64,000 nucleotides of DNA from CAWBRY01 sp963791295 (GTDB lineage Bacteria; Bacteroidota; Bacteroidia; Chitinophagales; Chitinophagaceae), in the NCBI GenBank assembly GCA_963791295.1, contig CAWBRY010000001.1, positions 1,054,001 to 1,118,000 of the forward strand, read 5' to 3'. The notes under the pieces were generated by a model. That model had not been told where the DNA came from, did not search any database, and worked only from the letters and a program-made list of their open reading frames with translations. Below are positions 9,244 to 19,161 of this stretch, in pieces (within the stretch, counting starts at the first letter, position 1; every line of letters begins with the position of its first letter). The position numbers were made by a program, and so were the translations under genes.

Positions 9244-11694
9244 ATGATAAAGAACTATCTCAAAATCGCCTTCAGAAACCTTCGTAAGAGGAAGACCCAA
9301 ACTTTCATTAACATCCTGGGATTGTCTACGGGCATGGCTGTTTGCCTGTTAATTGTCTTATTCATTAAAGATGAACTGGGTTACGATAGTTTCCATACAA
9401 AAAAGGACCGCATCTATCGTGTAGTGTTGGAACGCATGTATCCCGGCCGTTCTACTTCTTACGCCATCATCCCACTGTCGATTGGCGAAGCCATCAAAAA
9501 GGAGTTCCCGGAAGTGGAGGAAAGTATGCGGCTATTCTCCAATCGCGGGTTTGGTAATTTCTTTGTCAAGATAAACGACAAGATCTTCGAGGAAAAGAAC
9601 GTCGTCAATGCGGATTCAAACTTCTTTCGCGTATTTACTGCCAAAATGCTGGGCGGAGATCCCAATACTGCATTGGAAAAGCCGAATTCTGTAGTGCTTA
9701 ACGAGACGACCGCCAAAAAGTATTATGGATCGGCTTCGGCAGCTATGGGAAAGACTATGGAGATCGATGGCGGTGCTTCGTTATTGGTAACCGGTGTCTG
9801 CGAAGACTGGCCTGAGCATACTCATTTTCTCTTTGACCTGTTAATTTCCAACGCCACCTTCCTGAATGGCGCTCCCCAAAACTTTATCAATTTTTCCGCG
9901 AACACATATTTACTATTAAAGGAAAATGCTTCTGCTGCTTCATTGGAATCAAAGCTTCCTCAAATAGTGGAAAAATATGTTTCTGGACAGATAGAGCAGC
10001 AGTTCGGACAGTCCTTTCAACAATTCAAGTCGGCCGGGAATGGGTATCATTATTATCTGCAGCCGCTCACGAAGATCCATCTTCATTCAGACCTGGAAGC
10101 TGAACTGCGTCCCAATGGAAGTCAACGCGCGGTTACGATCTTTGCCATCATTGCTGTTTTTATTCTCTTCATTGCCTGTATCAACTTTATCAATCTGTCC
10201 ACGGCGCGCTCTGTTGAAAGGGCAAAGGAAGTGGGAGTCAGGAAAACATTTGGATCGGAGCGGGCCTCACTGGTCAAACAATTCCTGATGGAATCTGTGT
10301 TGATCTGCCTGCTCAGTGTTGTCCTGGCAGGTGTAATGATCTTGCTCATTCTTCCACTATTTAACCAGGTTTCAGGAAAACATCTTTCATATAATTATTT
10401 CCTTCACCCCGCTCAACTTTTTACGCTGCTCGCTTTTTCTGTCGGAGTTGGGGTAATAGCCGGAATCTATCCTGCCTTTGTCTTGTCCTCCTTCCGTCCA
10501 ATTGCGGTACTCAGAGGAAAGCTCACTACAAGCCGCTATGGAAAATCATTGCGCAACGGACTGGTCGGATTTCAATTTTTCATTTCAGTCATACTGATCA
10601 TCTGTACACTGGTTGTGAATATGCAAATGGGATACGTGCTGGGGGATAAGTTGGGATTTAGAAAGGACCATGTGATCACGGTTGAAAGAACAGATCTGCT
10701 CGATAGAAATACTATTCCATTTAAGAATGAGGTAATGAAAATTCCAGGCGTTCAAAATATTAGCGGAACGACAGCCGTGCCCGGAACGGAGAATTATTTT
10801 GGAGTTTCCTTCGCCTTGCTTGGATCTAAGGATGCGCACACCGGTCGCGGACTCATGGTGGATGATCAATATTTGACAGCGCTGGATTTGAAATTGGCAT
10901 CGGGGAGATTTTTTTCAAAAGAATTTGCATTGGATACGCTGGGGATTCTGCTAAACGAGAAGGCAGTCACAGAGTTGGGAATTCGCGGCGATCCTATTGG
11001 TGTGCGACTTACCTCACCCGATCCACAATTAAATGCACCCGACGGAATGCCATATACGTATACAGTCGTCGGCGTGCTAAAGGATTTTCATTTCCAAACA
11101 TTGCACCAACAAATAGCTCCCCTTTTCATTTTAAATGTGAGAAAATTTGGTCCGATCGATCCGTTGATGACGATCCGGATCAGTGCGGACAATTTTTCGG
11201 CGACAGTAAAAGCTTTAGAAAGTAAATGGAAGCTTTTTGTAAAGGAGCGTCCTTTTAATTATACTTTCCTGGATCAGTCGCTGGCGGAACTTTATCATGC
11301 CGAAGAAACGACAAAGAAAATATTTTCTGTGTTTTCCATCCTGGCAATCTTCATTGCGTGCATTGGACTGTTGGGCTTAATCGCATATACAACGCAGCAA
11401 CGAATTCGCGAGATAGGTATTAGGAAGGTGCTGGGAGCATCCATTCCGAATATATTGGTGCTGCTGGGCAAGAATTTCTTTTCGCTGATCCTAATCGCAA
11501 GCTTGATTGCGTTCCCCGTTGGATGGTGGGCAATGCATAAATGGCTACAGGACTTTGCCTATCGGGTCAGCATTCCGTGGTGGATTTTTATACTGGCTAT
11601 GGTATTGGCAGCACTGGTAGCACTGATTACAATTAGCTTTCAGGCCATCAAGGCTGCGCTGGCGAATCCGGTGAAGAGTTTAAGAACTGAGTAA
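9244..11694 (+). CDS. FtsX/MacB-like ABC transporter permease P4
   Basis: This 816-residue permease lies 21 bp after P3. It begins MIKNYLKIAFRNLRKRKTQT. The coupling motifs are RAKEVGVRKTFGS (326-338) and RIREIGIRKVLGAS (720-733), and the tail is NPVKSLRTE. TM5 differs from most copies in reading GLVGFQFFISVILIICTLVV. The second periplasmic domain has a longer loop (SPDQ-like, LTSPDPQLNAPDGMPYTYT) before GVLKDFHFQTLHQQIAPLFI. The first periplasmic domain carries the linker GDPNTALEKPNSVVLNET, which is useful for reconstructing the broken copy P7. Nothing suggests loss of function. Confidence 0.95.
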   Translation: MIKNYLKIAFRNLRKRKTQTFINILGLSTGMAVCLLIVLFIKDELGYDSFHTKKDRIYRVVLERMYPGRSTSYAIIPLSIGEAIKKEFPEVEESMRLFSNRGFGNFFVKINDKIFEEKNVVNADSNFFRVFTAKMLGGDPNTALEKPNSVVLNETTAKKYYGSASAAMGKTMEIDGGASLLVTGVCEDWPEHTHFLFDLLISNATFLNGAPQNFINFSANTYLLLKENASAASLESKLPQIVEKYVSGQIEQQFGQSFQQFKSAGNGYHYYLQPLTKIHLHSDLEAELRPNGSQRAVTIFAIIAVFILFIACINFINLSTARSVERAKEVGVRKTFGSERASLVKQFLMESVLICLLSVVLAGVMILLILPLFNQVSGKHLSYNYFLHPAQLFTLLAFSVGVGVIAGIYPAFVLSSFRPIAVLRGKLTTSRYGKSLRNGLVGFQFFISVILIICTLVVNMQMGYVLGDKLGFRKDHVITVERTDLLDRNTIPFKNEVMKIPGVQNISGTTAVPGTENYFGVSFALLGSKDAHTGRGLMVDDQYLTALDLKLASGRFFSKEFALDTLGILLNEKAVTELGIRGDPIGVRLTSPDPQLNAPDGMPYTYTVVGVLKDFHFQTLHQQIAPLFILNVRKFGPIDPLMTIRISADNFSATVKALESKWKLFVKERPFNYTFLDQSLAELYHAEETTKKIFSVFSILAIFIACIGLLGLIAYTTQQRIREIGIRKVLGASIPNILVLLGKNFFSLILIASLIAFPVGWWAMHKWLQDFAYRVSIPWWIFILAMVLAALVALITISFQAIKAALANPVKSLRTE

Positions 11695-11704
11695 TAATAG
11701 TCAA

Positions 11705-14095
11705 ATGATAAGGAACTACTTCAAGACAGCGTTGCGGAATCTGGCCAAGAACAAACTGTATTCCTTTATCAACATCACCGGTCTCTCTGTGGGCATTGCT
11801 TCCTGCATGCTCATTTTCTTATATGTCCAATACGACCTAAGCTATGATCGATATCATAAGAAAGCGGACCGCATCTACCGACTTACAGAAGTGTTGCATC
11901 TACCCAAGGAAGACAGACCTCAGGCAGTGACTTCACCTCCGATGGCGCCAGCTATCAAACAACACTTTCCGGAGGTTGAAAAGACTGTCCGGTTTACATC
12001 TTCCAGCAGGTTTATATCTGTCAACGACAGAAAGTTTTACGATACGAAACTCATGTATGCTGATTCGACTGTCTTCGATGTGTTTAGCTTCAAATTGCTG
12101 GAAGGAAATGCGACAACGGCCCTTGTAGAACCTTATTCGATCGTGCTTTCAGAATCAGCTTCGAAAAAATATTTTGGCATTGAGCCTGCGCTGGGCAAGA
12201 CCATGCAATTGTCTGACACTATTCCTTTAAAGGTGACTGGGATCATGAAGGACATTCCTTCCAACTCTCACTTCACTTTTGATTGCGTGATGTCCCGGAC
12301 AACGATCAATGACATGAACAAGAATGAGCCCGAAACAAATTGGTTTAATAATAGTCAATACACATACGTCTTATTGGCGCCAAATCATTCGCACAAAGAA
12401 CTTGAAAAAAAACTGGATGCATTTATTCACACCCAAATGGCAGAGGACCGGAAGACGAGTGGCTTATGGTATGATCTGAAATTGCAACCACTCACTGATA
12501 TTCATTTGCGTTCGAACATCAGTTCCGAAATGACACCCAACAGCGACATCTCTTATGTCTATATCTTTTCCGCCGCAGCGGTTCTCATTCTTCTGATTGC
12601 TTGTTGCAATTTTATTAACCTATCCACCGCCAGATCAGTAAATCGTTCCAGAGAGATTGGGCTTCGAAAAGTGATCGGAGCGAAGCGATTCCAATTGATC
12701 GGCCAGTTCATGGGAGAATCTTTCCTCTTTGCTATTATCGGTGCAGTGCTGGCCCTCGCAATGGTAGCTCTAACGCTTCCAACGTTCAATACATTTACCG
12801 GCAAATCACTGTCGACTGATTTATTTCAGAATGGCGGCCTGATGACGATTTTTGGCGCGGCCATCTGTGCCGTCGGCTTTTTTGCCGGGGCATATCCAGC
12901 TTTTCTGATGTCATCCTTCGCACCGATCAATGCGCTTCGGGGTTCTATTCGCCATGGCTGGCAGGATATTATTCTCAGAAAGGGATTGGTAGTATTTCAA
13001 TTTACCATCGCCATTATCCTGATCATTGGGACTGCGCTCGTGCTAAAGCAATTGCGGTTTGTCCAGCACCGGAAGATCGGGCTGAATAAAGACCAGGTCC
13101 TTGAAATTGGATTGAAGAGAGCGGATCTACCGAAGGGCGAGCTTCTGGTTAGGGAGCTGAAGGGAAACACGGGAGTAGTCAATGCAACGCTCACCGATTT
13201 TTCATTCAAGGATGGGATCAGCAACATAGCTGTATTGCCTGAAGGCGCCTCTGAAAATGAAATAACTTCTCAACCGGTGATTTCTGTTGATGAAAACTTT
13301 ATTAAGACCTTCCAGATCGACCTGGCCTCCGGTAGAGCATTTTCAAAATCATTTGCCACGGATTCGATGGAAGGTTTTATTGTTAACGAGAGGGCCGTGC
13401 AGGAATTCGGATGGAAAACGCCAATGAATGCCATTGGAAAAAACCTGGATTGGGGCACAGGCAAAAAAGGAAAAGTGGTTGGTGTAGTGAAGGATTTCAA
13501 TTTCACCTCTCTTCACGATAATATCAAACCGCTGATCATTCATATTCTTCCGGATTGGTACCGGTTTATTGCGATTCGTGTTCAGCCCAGCCAACTGCAG
13601 ACTACTATTAGTAAGATCGAGTCCACCTGGAAAGGCATTGCCACCGGCAGTCCTTTTCAATATACGTTCCTGGACGAGGACTTTGGAAAGTTGTATAAAG
13701 AAGAAAAGAATCTGCAGTCTGTATTGAGTTTATTTACCCTGCTATCCATTTTCATTGCGTGCCTGGGATTATTCGGTTTAGCGGCCTTCACTATTCAGCA
13801 AAGGTTTAAAGAAATCGCTGTTCGAAAAGTACTAGGTGCCAGCGTGGGCAGTCTCACTACGCTACTGGCGAGAAATTTCCTGGTGTTAGTTGCTATTTCC
13901 GCTCTTCTGGCTTTTCCATTAGCGTGGTGGGGAATGAATAAGTGGTTACAGGATTTCGCCTATAGGACACCGATAGGATATTCGGCGTTTATTGGAGCAG
14001 GAGTGATTGCGCTGGTGATCGCTTTTCTAACGGTGAGCTTTCAGGCTATCAGGGCGGCTGTTGCGAACCCGGTGGCGACTTTAAGGTCGGAGTAA
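11705..14095 (+). CDS. FtsX/MacB-like ABC transporter permease P5
   Basis: This 796-residue permease begins 10 bp after P4, so the two are almost certainly co-transcribed. The coupling motifs are RSREIGLRKVIGA (314-326) and RFKEIAVRKVLGAS (700-713); the second has A for G in E-I-G. The tail is NPVATLRSE, one of the more divergent tails. The second periplasmic domain reads SNIAVLPEG, then GWKTPMNAIGKNLDWG, GVVKDFNFTSLHDNIKPL and HILPDW. P20 has matching SNIVVLPEG, FDWGLGKKG and HILPEN, and P17 shares the HILP element, so P5, P17 and P20 make a subgroup in the second domain. A long repeat-bearing gap follows. Confidence 0.95.
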   Translation: MIRNYFKTALRNLAKNKLYSFINITGLSVGIASCMLIFLYVQYDLSYDRYHKKADRIYRLTEVLHLPKEDRPQAVTSPPMAPAIKQHFPEVEKTVRFTSSSRFISVNDRKFYDTKLMYADSTVFDVFSFKLLEGNATTALVEPYSIVLSESASKKYFGIEPALGKTMQLSDTIPLKVTGIMKDIPSNSHFTFDCVMSRTTINDMNKNEPETNWFNNSQYTYVLLAPNHSHKELEKKLDAFIHTQMAEDRKTSGLWYDLKLQPLTDIHLRSNISSEMTPNSDISYVYIFSAAAVLILLIACCNFINLSTARSVNRSREIGLRKVIGAKRFQLIGQFMGESFLFAIIGAVLALAMVALTLPTFNTFTGKSLSTDLFQNGGLMTIFGAAICAVGFFAGAYPAFLMSSFAPINALRGSIRHGWQDIILRKGLVVFQFTIAIILIIGTALVLKQLRFVQHRKIGLNKDQVLEIGLKRADLPKGELLVRELKGNTGVVNATLTDFSFKDGISNIAVLPEGASENEITSQPVISVDENFIKTFQIDLASGRAFSKSFATDSMEGFIVNERAVQEFGWKTPMNAIGKNLDWGTGKKGKVVGVVKDFNFTSLHDNIKPLIIHILPDWYRFIAIRVQPSQLQTTISKIESTWKGIATGSPFQYTFLDEDFGKLYKEEKNLQSVLSLFTLLSIFIACLGLFGLAAFTIQQRFKEIAVRKVLGASVGSLTTLLARNFLVLVAISALLAFPLAWWGMNKWLQDFAYRTPIGYSAFIGAGVIALVIAFLTVSFQAIRAAVANPVATLRSE

Positions 14096-14096
14096 G

Positions 14097-14205
14097 TTGA
14101 TTATTAATTATTGATTATTAATTATTGTTTTTAGACCCAATGTTCAATGCTTACCAATAAACTTATAATTCAATAATCAATAATCAATAATCAGTAATCA
14201 GTAAT
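14097..14205. repeat. long imperfect inverted repeat of TTGATTATTAA units between P5 and P6
   Basis: The left arm (14097-14127) repeats TTGATTATTAATTA and begins one base after the P5 stop. The right arm (14171-14205) repeats CAATAAT / CAGTAAT. The arms are nearly complementary and would form a stem of roughly 30 bp around a loop of about 43 bases. The element fills most of the 120-bp gap before P6. A transcript hairpin that tunes read-through or stability is possible, and so is a repeat with no function. AT-rich stems of this kind are weak, and no terminator T-tract follows. Confidence 0.7.
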
Positions 14206-14215
14206 GAAATAACAC

Positions 14216-16645
14216 ATGATAAGAAACTATTTCAAATTAGCGTGGCGGAACCTTTTCAAAAATAAGGTTTCATCCTTCATCAATGTGGGAGGCCTCACTG
14301 TTGGTATTGCCGTGACCATATTAATGGGGCTGTGGATCTATGATGAGCTTTCTTTCAATACCTATCATCAAAACTATGAGCGCATAGGGCGAATCTTAAA
14401 CCGCGGAAACGATCCAAAGGAGGGAGCGTATATCAATACATCTCTGCCCTATCCACTGGGAACTGTGCTGCAATCGAGCTACCGGAATAATTTCAAACAT
14501 GTGGTCCGTAGTGCATGGGACCAGGATTATATTCTTGCAGCCGGTGACAAAAAATTATCGCGGAGAGGGCAGTTCATGGATGAGGAGGCGCCGGAAATGT
14601 TCAGCTTGAAAATGCTGAAAGGAAATTGGTCCTGCCTGAAAGATCCTAACTCCATTATACTATCAGCATCGACTTCAAAAGCACTTTTTGGAGATAGCGA
14701 CCCGATTGACCAGACCGTGCGTATTAATAATAAGCACAGCGTAAAGGTTACCGGTGTTTATGATGACCTTCCTTTAAACACTGAATTTCACGACGTACGG
14801 TTTATTTCTACCTGGACGCTTTGGCTGTCAGAAAATGATTGGATACTGAAGAGGGCATCGAATGACTGGAACAATCATTTCCTAAGGATCTATGCTGAAA
14901 TTCCTGAAGGAACGAATTTTAAGACGGTCAATCAACGCATTAAGGGAGCAGAGCTGAAAAGCATTCAGTTCCTGGACAACTATAAAGAGGAGACAGCCCG
15001 CAATCCGGAGGTGTTCTTACATCCCATGAGTAGTTGGCATCTTGAGAAATTTGAAAGAGGAAACCCCGTACCTGGCAAAGGTCCTGTGCGAATGGTGTGG
15101 ATGGTTGGCATCATCGGTGTGTTCGTGTTGTTACTCGCTTGTATCAATTTCATGAATTTAAGTACAGCCAGGTCCGAGAGAAGGGCAAAGGAAGTAGGTA
15201 TACGGAAAACGATTGGTTCACAGCGCACGCAACTTATCTATCAATTTTTTAGTGAATCTTTCCTCGTAGTCTTGTTTTCATTTATTCTCGCATGCTGCCT
15301 GGTAAGTATTTTCCTTCCCTGGTTCAATAATCTGAGTGGTAAGGAAATGCGCGTACCGTGGGGTGATTTATATTTTTGGTTATTGAGCCTTGGATTCATC
15401 TTATTCGTCAGTGTCCTGGCCGGCAGTTATCCTGCTTTGTATCTCTCATCATTCAGGCCGATCAGGGTTTTGAAAGGAACCTTTCGTGCAGGCCGGTTTG
15501 CGAGCATTCCCCGTAAAGCATTAGTGGTGATGCAGTTCACGATTTCGGTCGCTCTGATCATCAGTACGATCGTGATCTATCGGCAAATTAAAGTGGCGAA
15601 GGACCGGCCTGTCGGTTATAACCGCGAAGGATTGATCATGGTAGAAATGAAGTCACCTGATTTTTATGGCAAGTATGATTTGCTGCGAACCGAATTCTTA
15701 AATACAGGTGTCGTTGAAAATTTTTCTGAATCCATGGGAAAGCAAACGGAAGTAGCATCCGGTAATAATGGATTTGATTGGAAGGGGCGTGATCCAAAAA
15801 AGGAAGAAAGTTTCGGAACGTTGGCGGTAACACATGATCATGGCAAGACGGTAGGTTGGGAATTCATTTCAGGCCGTGACTTTTCGAGTACACATGCCAG
15901 TGATTCCTCCGGCGTCGTAATTAATGAAGCGGCCGCGAAATATATGGAGTTAAAGAACCCGGTAGGAGAGGTCATTACCTGGAAATGGCGTGACGATGAA
16001 CCTAAACCCTATACAATTTTGGGTGTGATCAAAGATGTGGTAATGGAGTCGGTTTATGCACCCGTTGAACCGACTATGTTTTTTGTAAAGGCATTGAATG
16101 GGGATGTCAGTTGGATGAATATACGTGTCAAGCCAGGTATGGCCATGTCATCGGCGCTATCAAAAATAGAGTCCACATTCAAGAAACTAATTCCGACAGC
16201 ACCTTTCGATTACAAGTTTGTAGATCAGGAATATGCACTAAAGTTTGCTGCTGAAGAAAAGGTCGGCAGACTTGCAGGGTTCTTTGCGGCGTTTGCTATC
16301 CTCATTTCTTGCCTGGGACTTTTTGGATTGGCGTCTTTCATGGCTGAACAACGGATCAAAGAAATTGGAGTAAGAAAGGTATTAGGTGCTTCTGTTCTCA
16401 ATTTGTGGGGTTTGCTTTCCCGGGAGTTTGTCGCATTGATTGTGGTTTCTATATTACTGGCTAGTCCCATAGCATATTATTTCATGCATGGGTGGCTGCA
16501 AGACTATACTTATCGGGCTTCTCTTTCCTGGTGGATTTTTGCGATCGCGGGTGGAGGCGCCGTTTTCATTACTTTATTAACAGTGAGTTATCAGGCTATA
16601 AAATCGGCTCTTGCTAACCCGGTGAAGTCGTTGAGGACGGAGTAA
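14216..16645 (+). CDS. FtsX/MacB-like ABC transporter permease P6
   Basis: This 809-residue permease starts MIRNYFKLAWRNLFKNKVSS. The coupling motifs are RAKEVGIRKTIGS (323-335) and RIKEIGVRKVLGASV (from 713), and the tail is NPVKSLRTE. After TM1 it has RIGRILNRGNDPKEG in place of the common RIYRV form. The second periplasmic domain has FDWKGRDPKKEE and an unusual signature GVIKDVVMESVYAPVEPTMFF. The W-x-G-K/R-N/D-P-K element is shared with P11 and P21, which also resemble it in the first periplasmic domain, so these three form a subgroup. It follows the long hairpin-like junction. Confidence 0.95.
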   Translation: MIRNYFKLAWRNLFKNKVSSFINVGGLTVGIAVTILMGLWIYDELSFNTYHQNYERIGRILNRGNDPKEGAYINTSLPYPLGTVLQSSYRNNFKHVVRSAWDQDYILAAGDKKLSRRGQFMDEEAPEMFSLKMLKGNWSCLKDPNSIILSASTSKALFGDSDPIDQTVRINNKHSVKVTGVYDDLPLNTEFHDVRFISTWTLWLSENDWILKRASNDWNNHFLRIYAEIPEGTNFKTVNQRIKGAELKSIQFLDNYKEETARNPEVFLHPMSSWHLEKFERGNPVPGKGPVRMVWMVGIIGVFVLLLACINFMNLSTARSERRAKEVGIRKTIGSQRTQLIYQFFSESFLVVLFSFILACCLVSIFLPWFNNLSGKEMRVPWGDLYFWLLSLGFILFVSVLAGSYPALYLSSFRPIRVLKGTFRAGRFASIPRKALVVMQFTISVALIISTIVIYRQIKVAKDRPVGYNREGLIMVEMKSPDFYGKYDLLRTEFLNTGVVENFSESMGKQTEVASGNNGFDWKGRDPKKEESFGTLAVTHDHGKTVGWEFISGRDFSSTHASDSSGVVINEAAAKYMELKNPVGEVITWKWRDDEPKPYTILGVIKDVVMESVYAPVEPTMFFVKALNGDVSWMNIRVKPGMAMSSALSKIESTFKKLIPTAPFDYKFVDQEYALKFAAEEKVGRLAGFFAAFAILISCLGLFGLASFMAEQRIKEIGVRKVLGASVLNLWGLLSREFVALIVVSILLASPIAYYFMHGWLQDYTYRASLSWWIFAIAGGGAVFITLLTVSYQAIKSALANPVKSLRTE

Positions 16646-16646
16646 G

Positions 16647-16671
16647 TTGATTTTTAATTATTGATTACTAA
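16647..16671. repeat. TTGAT(T/A)TTAATTATTGATTA-type repeat after P6
   Basis: A 25-base copy of the AT-rich junction repeat begins one base after the P6 stop and is in the same orientation as the copies after P5, P7 and P8. It is followed by CTGAGGAGATTTT before P7. Confidence 0.65.
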
Positions 16672-16703
16672 CTGAGGAGATTTTCTGAATAAAAAGTATA
16701 ACC

Positions 16704-19113
16704 ATGATAAGAAGCTATTTCAAAGTCGCCTGGCGCAATCTGTGGAAGAATAAGATTTATACTTCCATCAACATCATAGGTCTGGCTATTGGAATGGCAG
16801 CTTGCATTCTGATCCTGCTTTTTGTTTCATTTGAAAGGAGCTTCGACAATTTTCACAAAAAAAACGTCTACCGCCTGAATGAAGTCCAAAAGTTCGAAGG
16901 GATGGTAGCTGCCCAGAAAGTGGCCTTGTCGATGTTTCCAATGGGTCCTACGTTGAAAGCAGAGTTTCCGGAAATAAGAAATTTTGTAAGACTGAATAAT
17001 GCGGGTAAGACATCTTTTAATTTCGGAGAAAAGCGGGTATTCATTCAACGGCCTCTTTTTGTTGATTCTACTTTTCTTAACATATTTGACTTTAAATTAT
17101 TGCGGGGAGATCGTGCATCGGCACTGGAGAAAGAAAAATAATATTGTTATTACCCGAGAAACTGCGGAGAAATTCTTCGGGAGCGGCGATGCGCTGGGCA
17201 AGTCATTAATAAATTATGGAAACGATACCACGACGTTCATAGTATCAGGCGTTTTGGAAAATTGTCCTCGAAACTCCCAGATCCAATTTGATGCACTGAT
17301 ACCATTCAGCACCATCGCCCAGCCAGACTGGATGGATAATTGGGGTGGCAATTGGTTGAATACTTATTTCGAATTGGCGCCGAATACAAACTTGACCGCC
17401 CTGCAGAAAAAGTTCCCTGACTATTTGAAGAGACATATGGCTGAGGACAACTGGAAGAACTATGAGTTGTTTCTGATGCCTTTAAAAGATATCCATGGAG
17501 GGGCAACGGATATCGGCCTGGATAGTTTCAATTACCAGCAATTTGATAACCAGTACACCAAAGTCTTCTTCATTATTGCATTGGTAGTGCTGATCATTGC
17601 CTGTATTAATTTCATGAATCTTTCTACAGCCCGCTCAGCCGAAAGAGCGCGGGAAGTAGGAGTTCGCAAGTCTGTGGGCGCGTTTCGTTGGCAGCTTTCG
17701 GTTCAATTCATATGTGAGTCGGTAGTGCTTGCCATTATTTCCATGGTGTTTGCGGTCGCTCTGGTCAAACTGTTTCTGCCTGCTGTCAATAATTTAAGCA
17801 ATCGTCACCTTCAATTTCCAATATTTACCAATTGGCAATTGATGTTATCACTATTGGCCGGAACAGTTGTCCTGGGAATTTTATCAGGGCTTTATCCCGC
17901 AGCCTACCTATCCTCTTTCAGGCCGGTGAAAGTATTGAAGGGGTCCATTCAAACGGGCAAGAACAAAGGCAGATTGAGAAACATTCTGGTGGTCACGCAA
18001 TTTTCCTGCGCCATCTTCTTGATCATCGGGACGGTGTTTGCCCTGCGCCAATTGAATTATATGAGGAACCGGCCAACAGGCTTTGTTCGTGAGGAAGTGG
18101 TAAACATTCCATTGGGTAATGAAGGTGCGCCCAAATTTGAATTGCTGAAAAAAGAATTGCTGCAAAATACTTTGGTATCCGCGGTTACAGCTTCACAGGA
18201 TATCCTGGGAAGCCATCTTGATCAATCGGGGATAAAGTTTCGGGGTGATGGTCCCTTGCGAGAGCTTACCTCTACAAGGCTGATCGTTGATCCTGATTAT
18301 CTCAGGCTGTATCGTATTCAAGTGACAGTTGGTAAGGACTTCTCTTCTGAAAGGACGGCTAATGGTAAGGAATATGTTATTAATGAAGCTCTGGCAAAAG
18401 AACTGTTGAAGGATGATTCTCTTGCCAATATGAAGTCACTGTTGGGAAAAGAATTTGGATTTGATTCCGCCGGAATAATCCTCGGTGTCATCGTCGGTAT
18501 CGCAAAGGATTTCAATTTCAATTCTCTCCATCATAAGATTGAGACGATGTTCATGTACAATCAGACGCGATGGGGGCTGGGTACGATGTCCGTCAAGATA
18601 AACGGAAGCAAACCAAAAGAATCACTTGCGTATATCGAATCTGTTTGGAAAAAAAATATCCCCGACGCCCCATTCGAATATCAATTTCTTGATGAACATT
18701 TTAAGGAATTGTATCGCGCCGATTCACAGGTATCCACTGTGATCGCTGCATTGGCTGTCCTCGCTATTATCATATCATGCCTTGGATTATTCGGACTTGC
18801 CTCTTATTCTGCTGAAAGAAGATTAAAGGAAGTGGGCATCAGGAAAGTATTAGGAGCATCACTCCAACAGATCGTCGTGAATTTATCGAAAGACTTTTTG
18901 AAATATGTTTTGATAGCAGCAATAATAGCATGGCCCCTGGCCTGGCTGGCAGTCCACAAATGGCTACAGGATTTCGCGTATCGCGTGGATATTAGTTGGT
19001 GGATATTTCTTTCAGCAGTTTTGGTAGCCATGATGATTGCGCTGGTCACGATCAGTTTCCAGGCCATTAAGGCGGCGATGACGAACCCGGTGAAGTCGTT
19101 GAGGACTGAATAG
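16704..19113 (+). pseudogene. FtsX/MacB-like permease P7, interrupted by a +1-base frameshift
   Basis: Two overlapping frames together make one array permease. The first, from 16704, starts MIRSYFKVAWRNLWKNK and stops at 17141 after ALEKEK. The second resumes in the next frame at NNIVITRETAEKFFG and runs to 19113, ending NPVKSLRTE. Removing one A from the A5 run at 17134-17138 restores ALEKENNIVITRE, which matches the ALEKPNSVVLNE-type linker of the neighbours and gives about 802 residues, the family length. Everything else is intact: both periplasmic domains, the coupling motifs RAREVGVRKSVGA and RLKEVGIRKVLGAS, and the GIAKDFNFNSLH signature. Absence of further decay means the break is either very recent or a homopolymer sequencing error. 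If real, only about 145 residues would be made. Confidence 0.85.
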
Positions 19114-19114
19114 G

Positions 19115-19138
19115 TTGATTATTAATTATTGATTATTG
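19115..19138. repeat. TTGATTATTAATTATTGATTATTG repeat after P7
   Basis: A 24-base copy of the junction repeat starts one base after the P7 stop. It is nearly identical to the left arm of the repeat after P5. A T7 run follows before the P8 start. Confidence 0.65.
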
Positions 19139-19161
19139 TTTTTTTATAAATGAATGTAACC

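Noticed and set aside
17125..17145. Programmed +1 frameshifting in P7
   Set aside because: The site AAA-UAA-U lacks the features of known +1 sites and re-pairing would be poor; no other copy uses it. A mutation or sequencing error is simpler.
19150..19161. Earlier start MNVT for P8
   Set aside because: Adds four residues absent from all other copies; MIRNYFK at 19162 fits the alignment.
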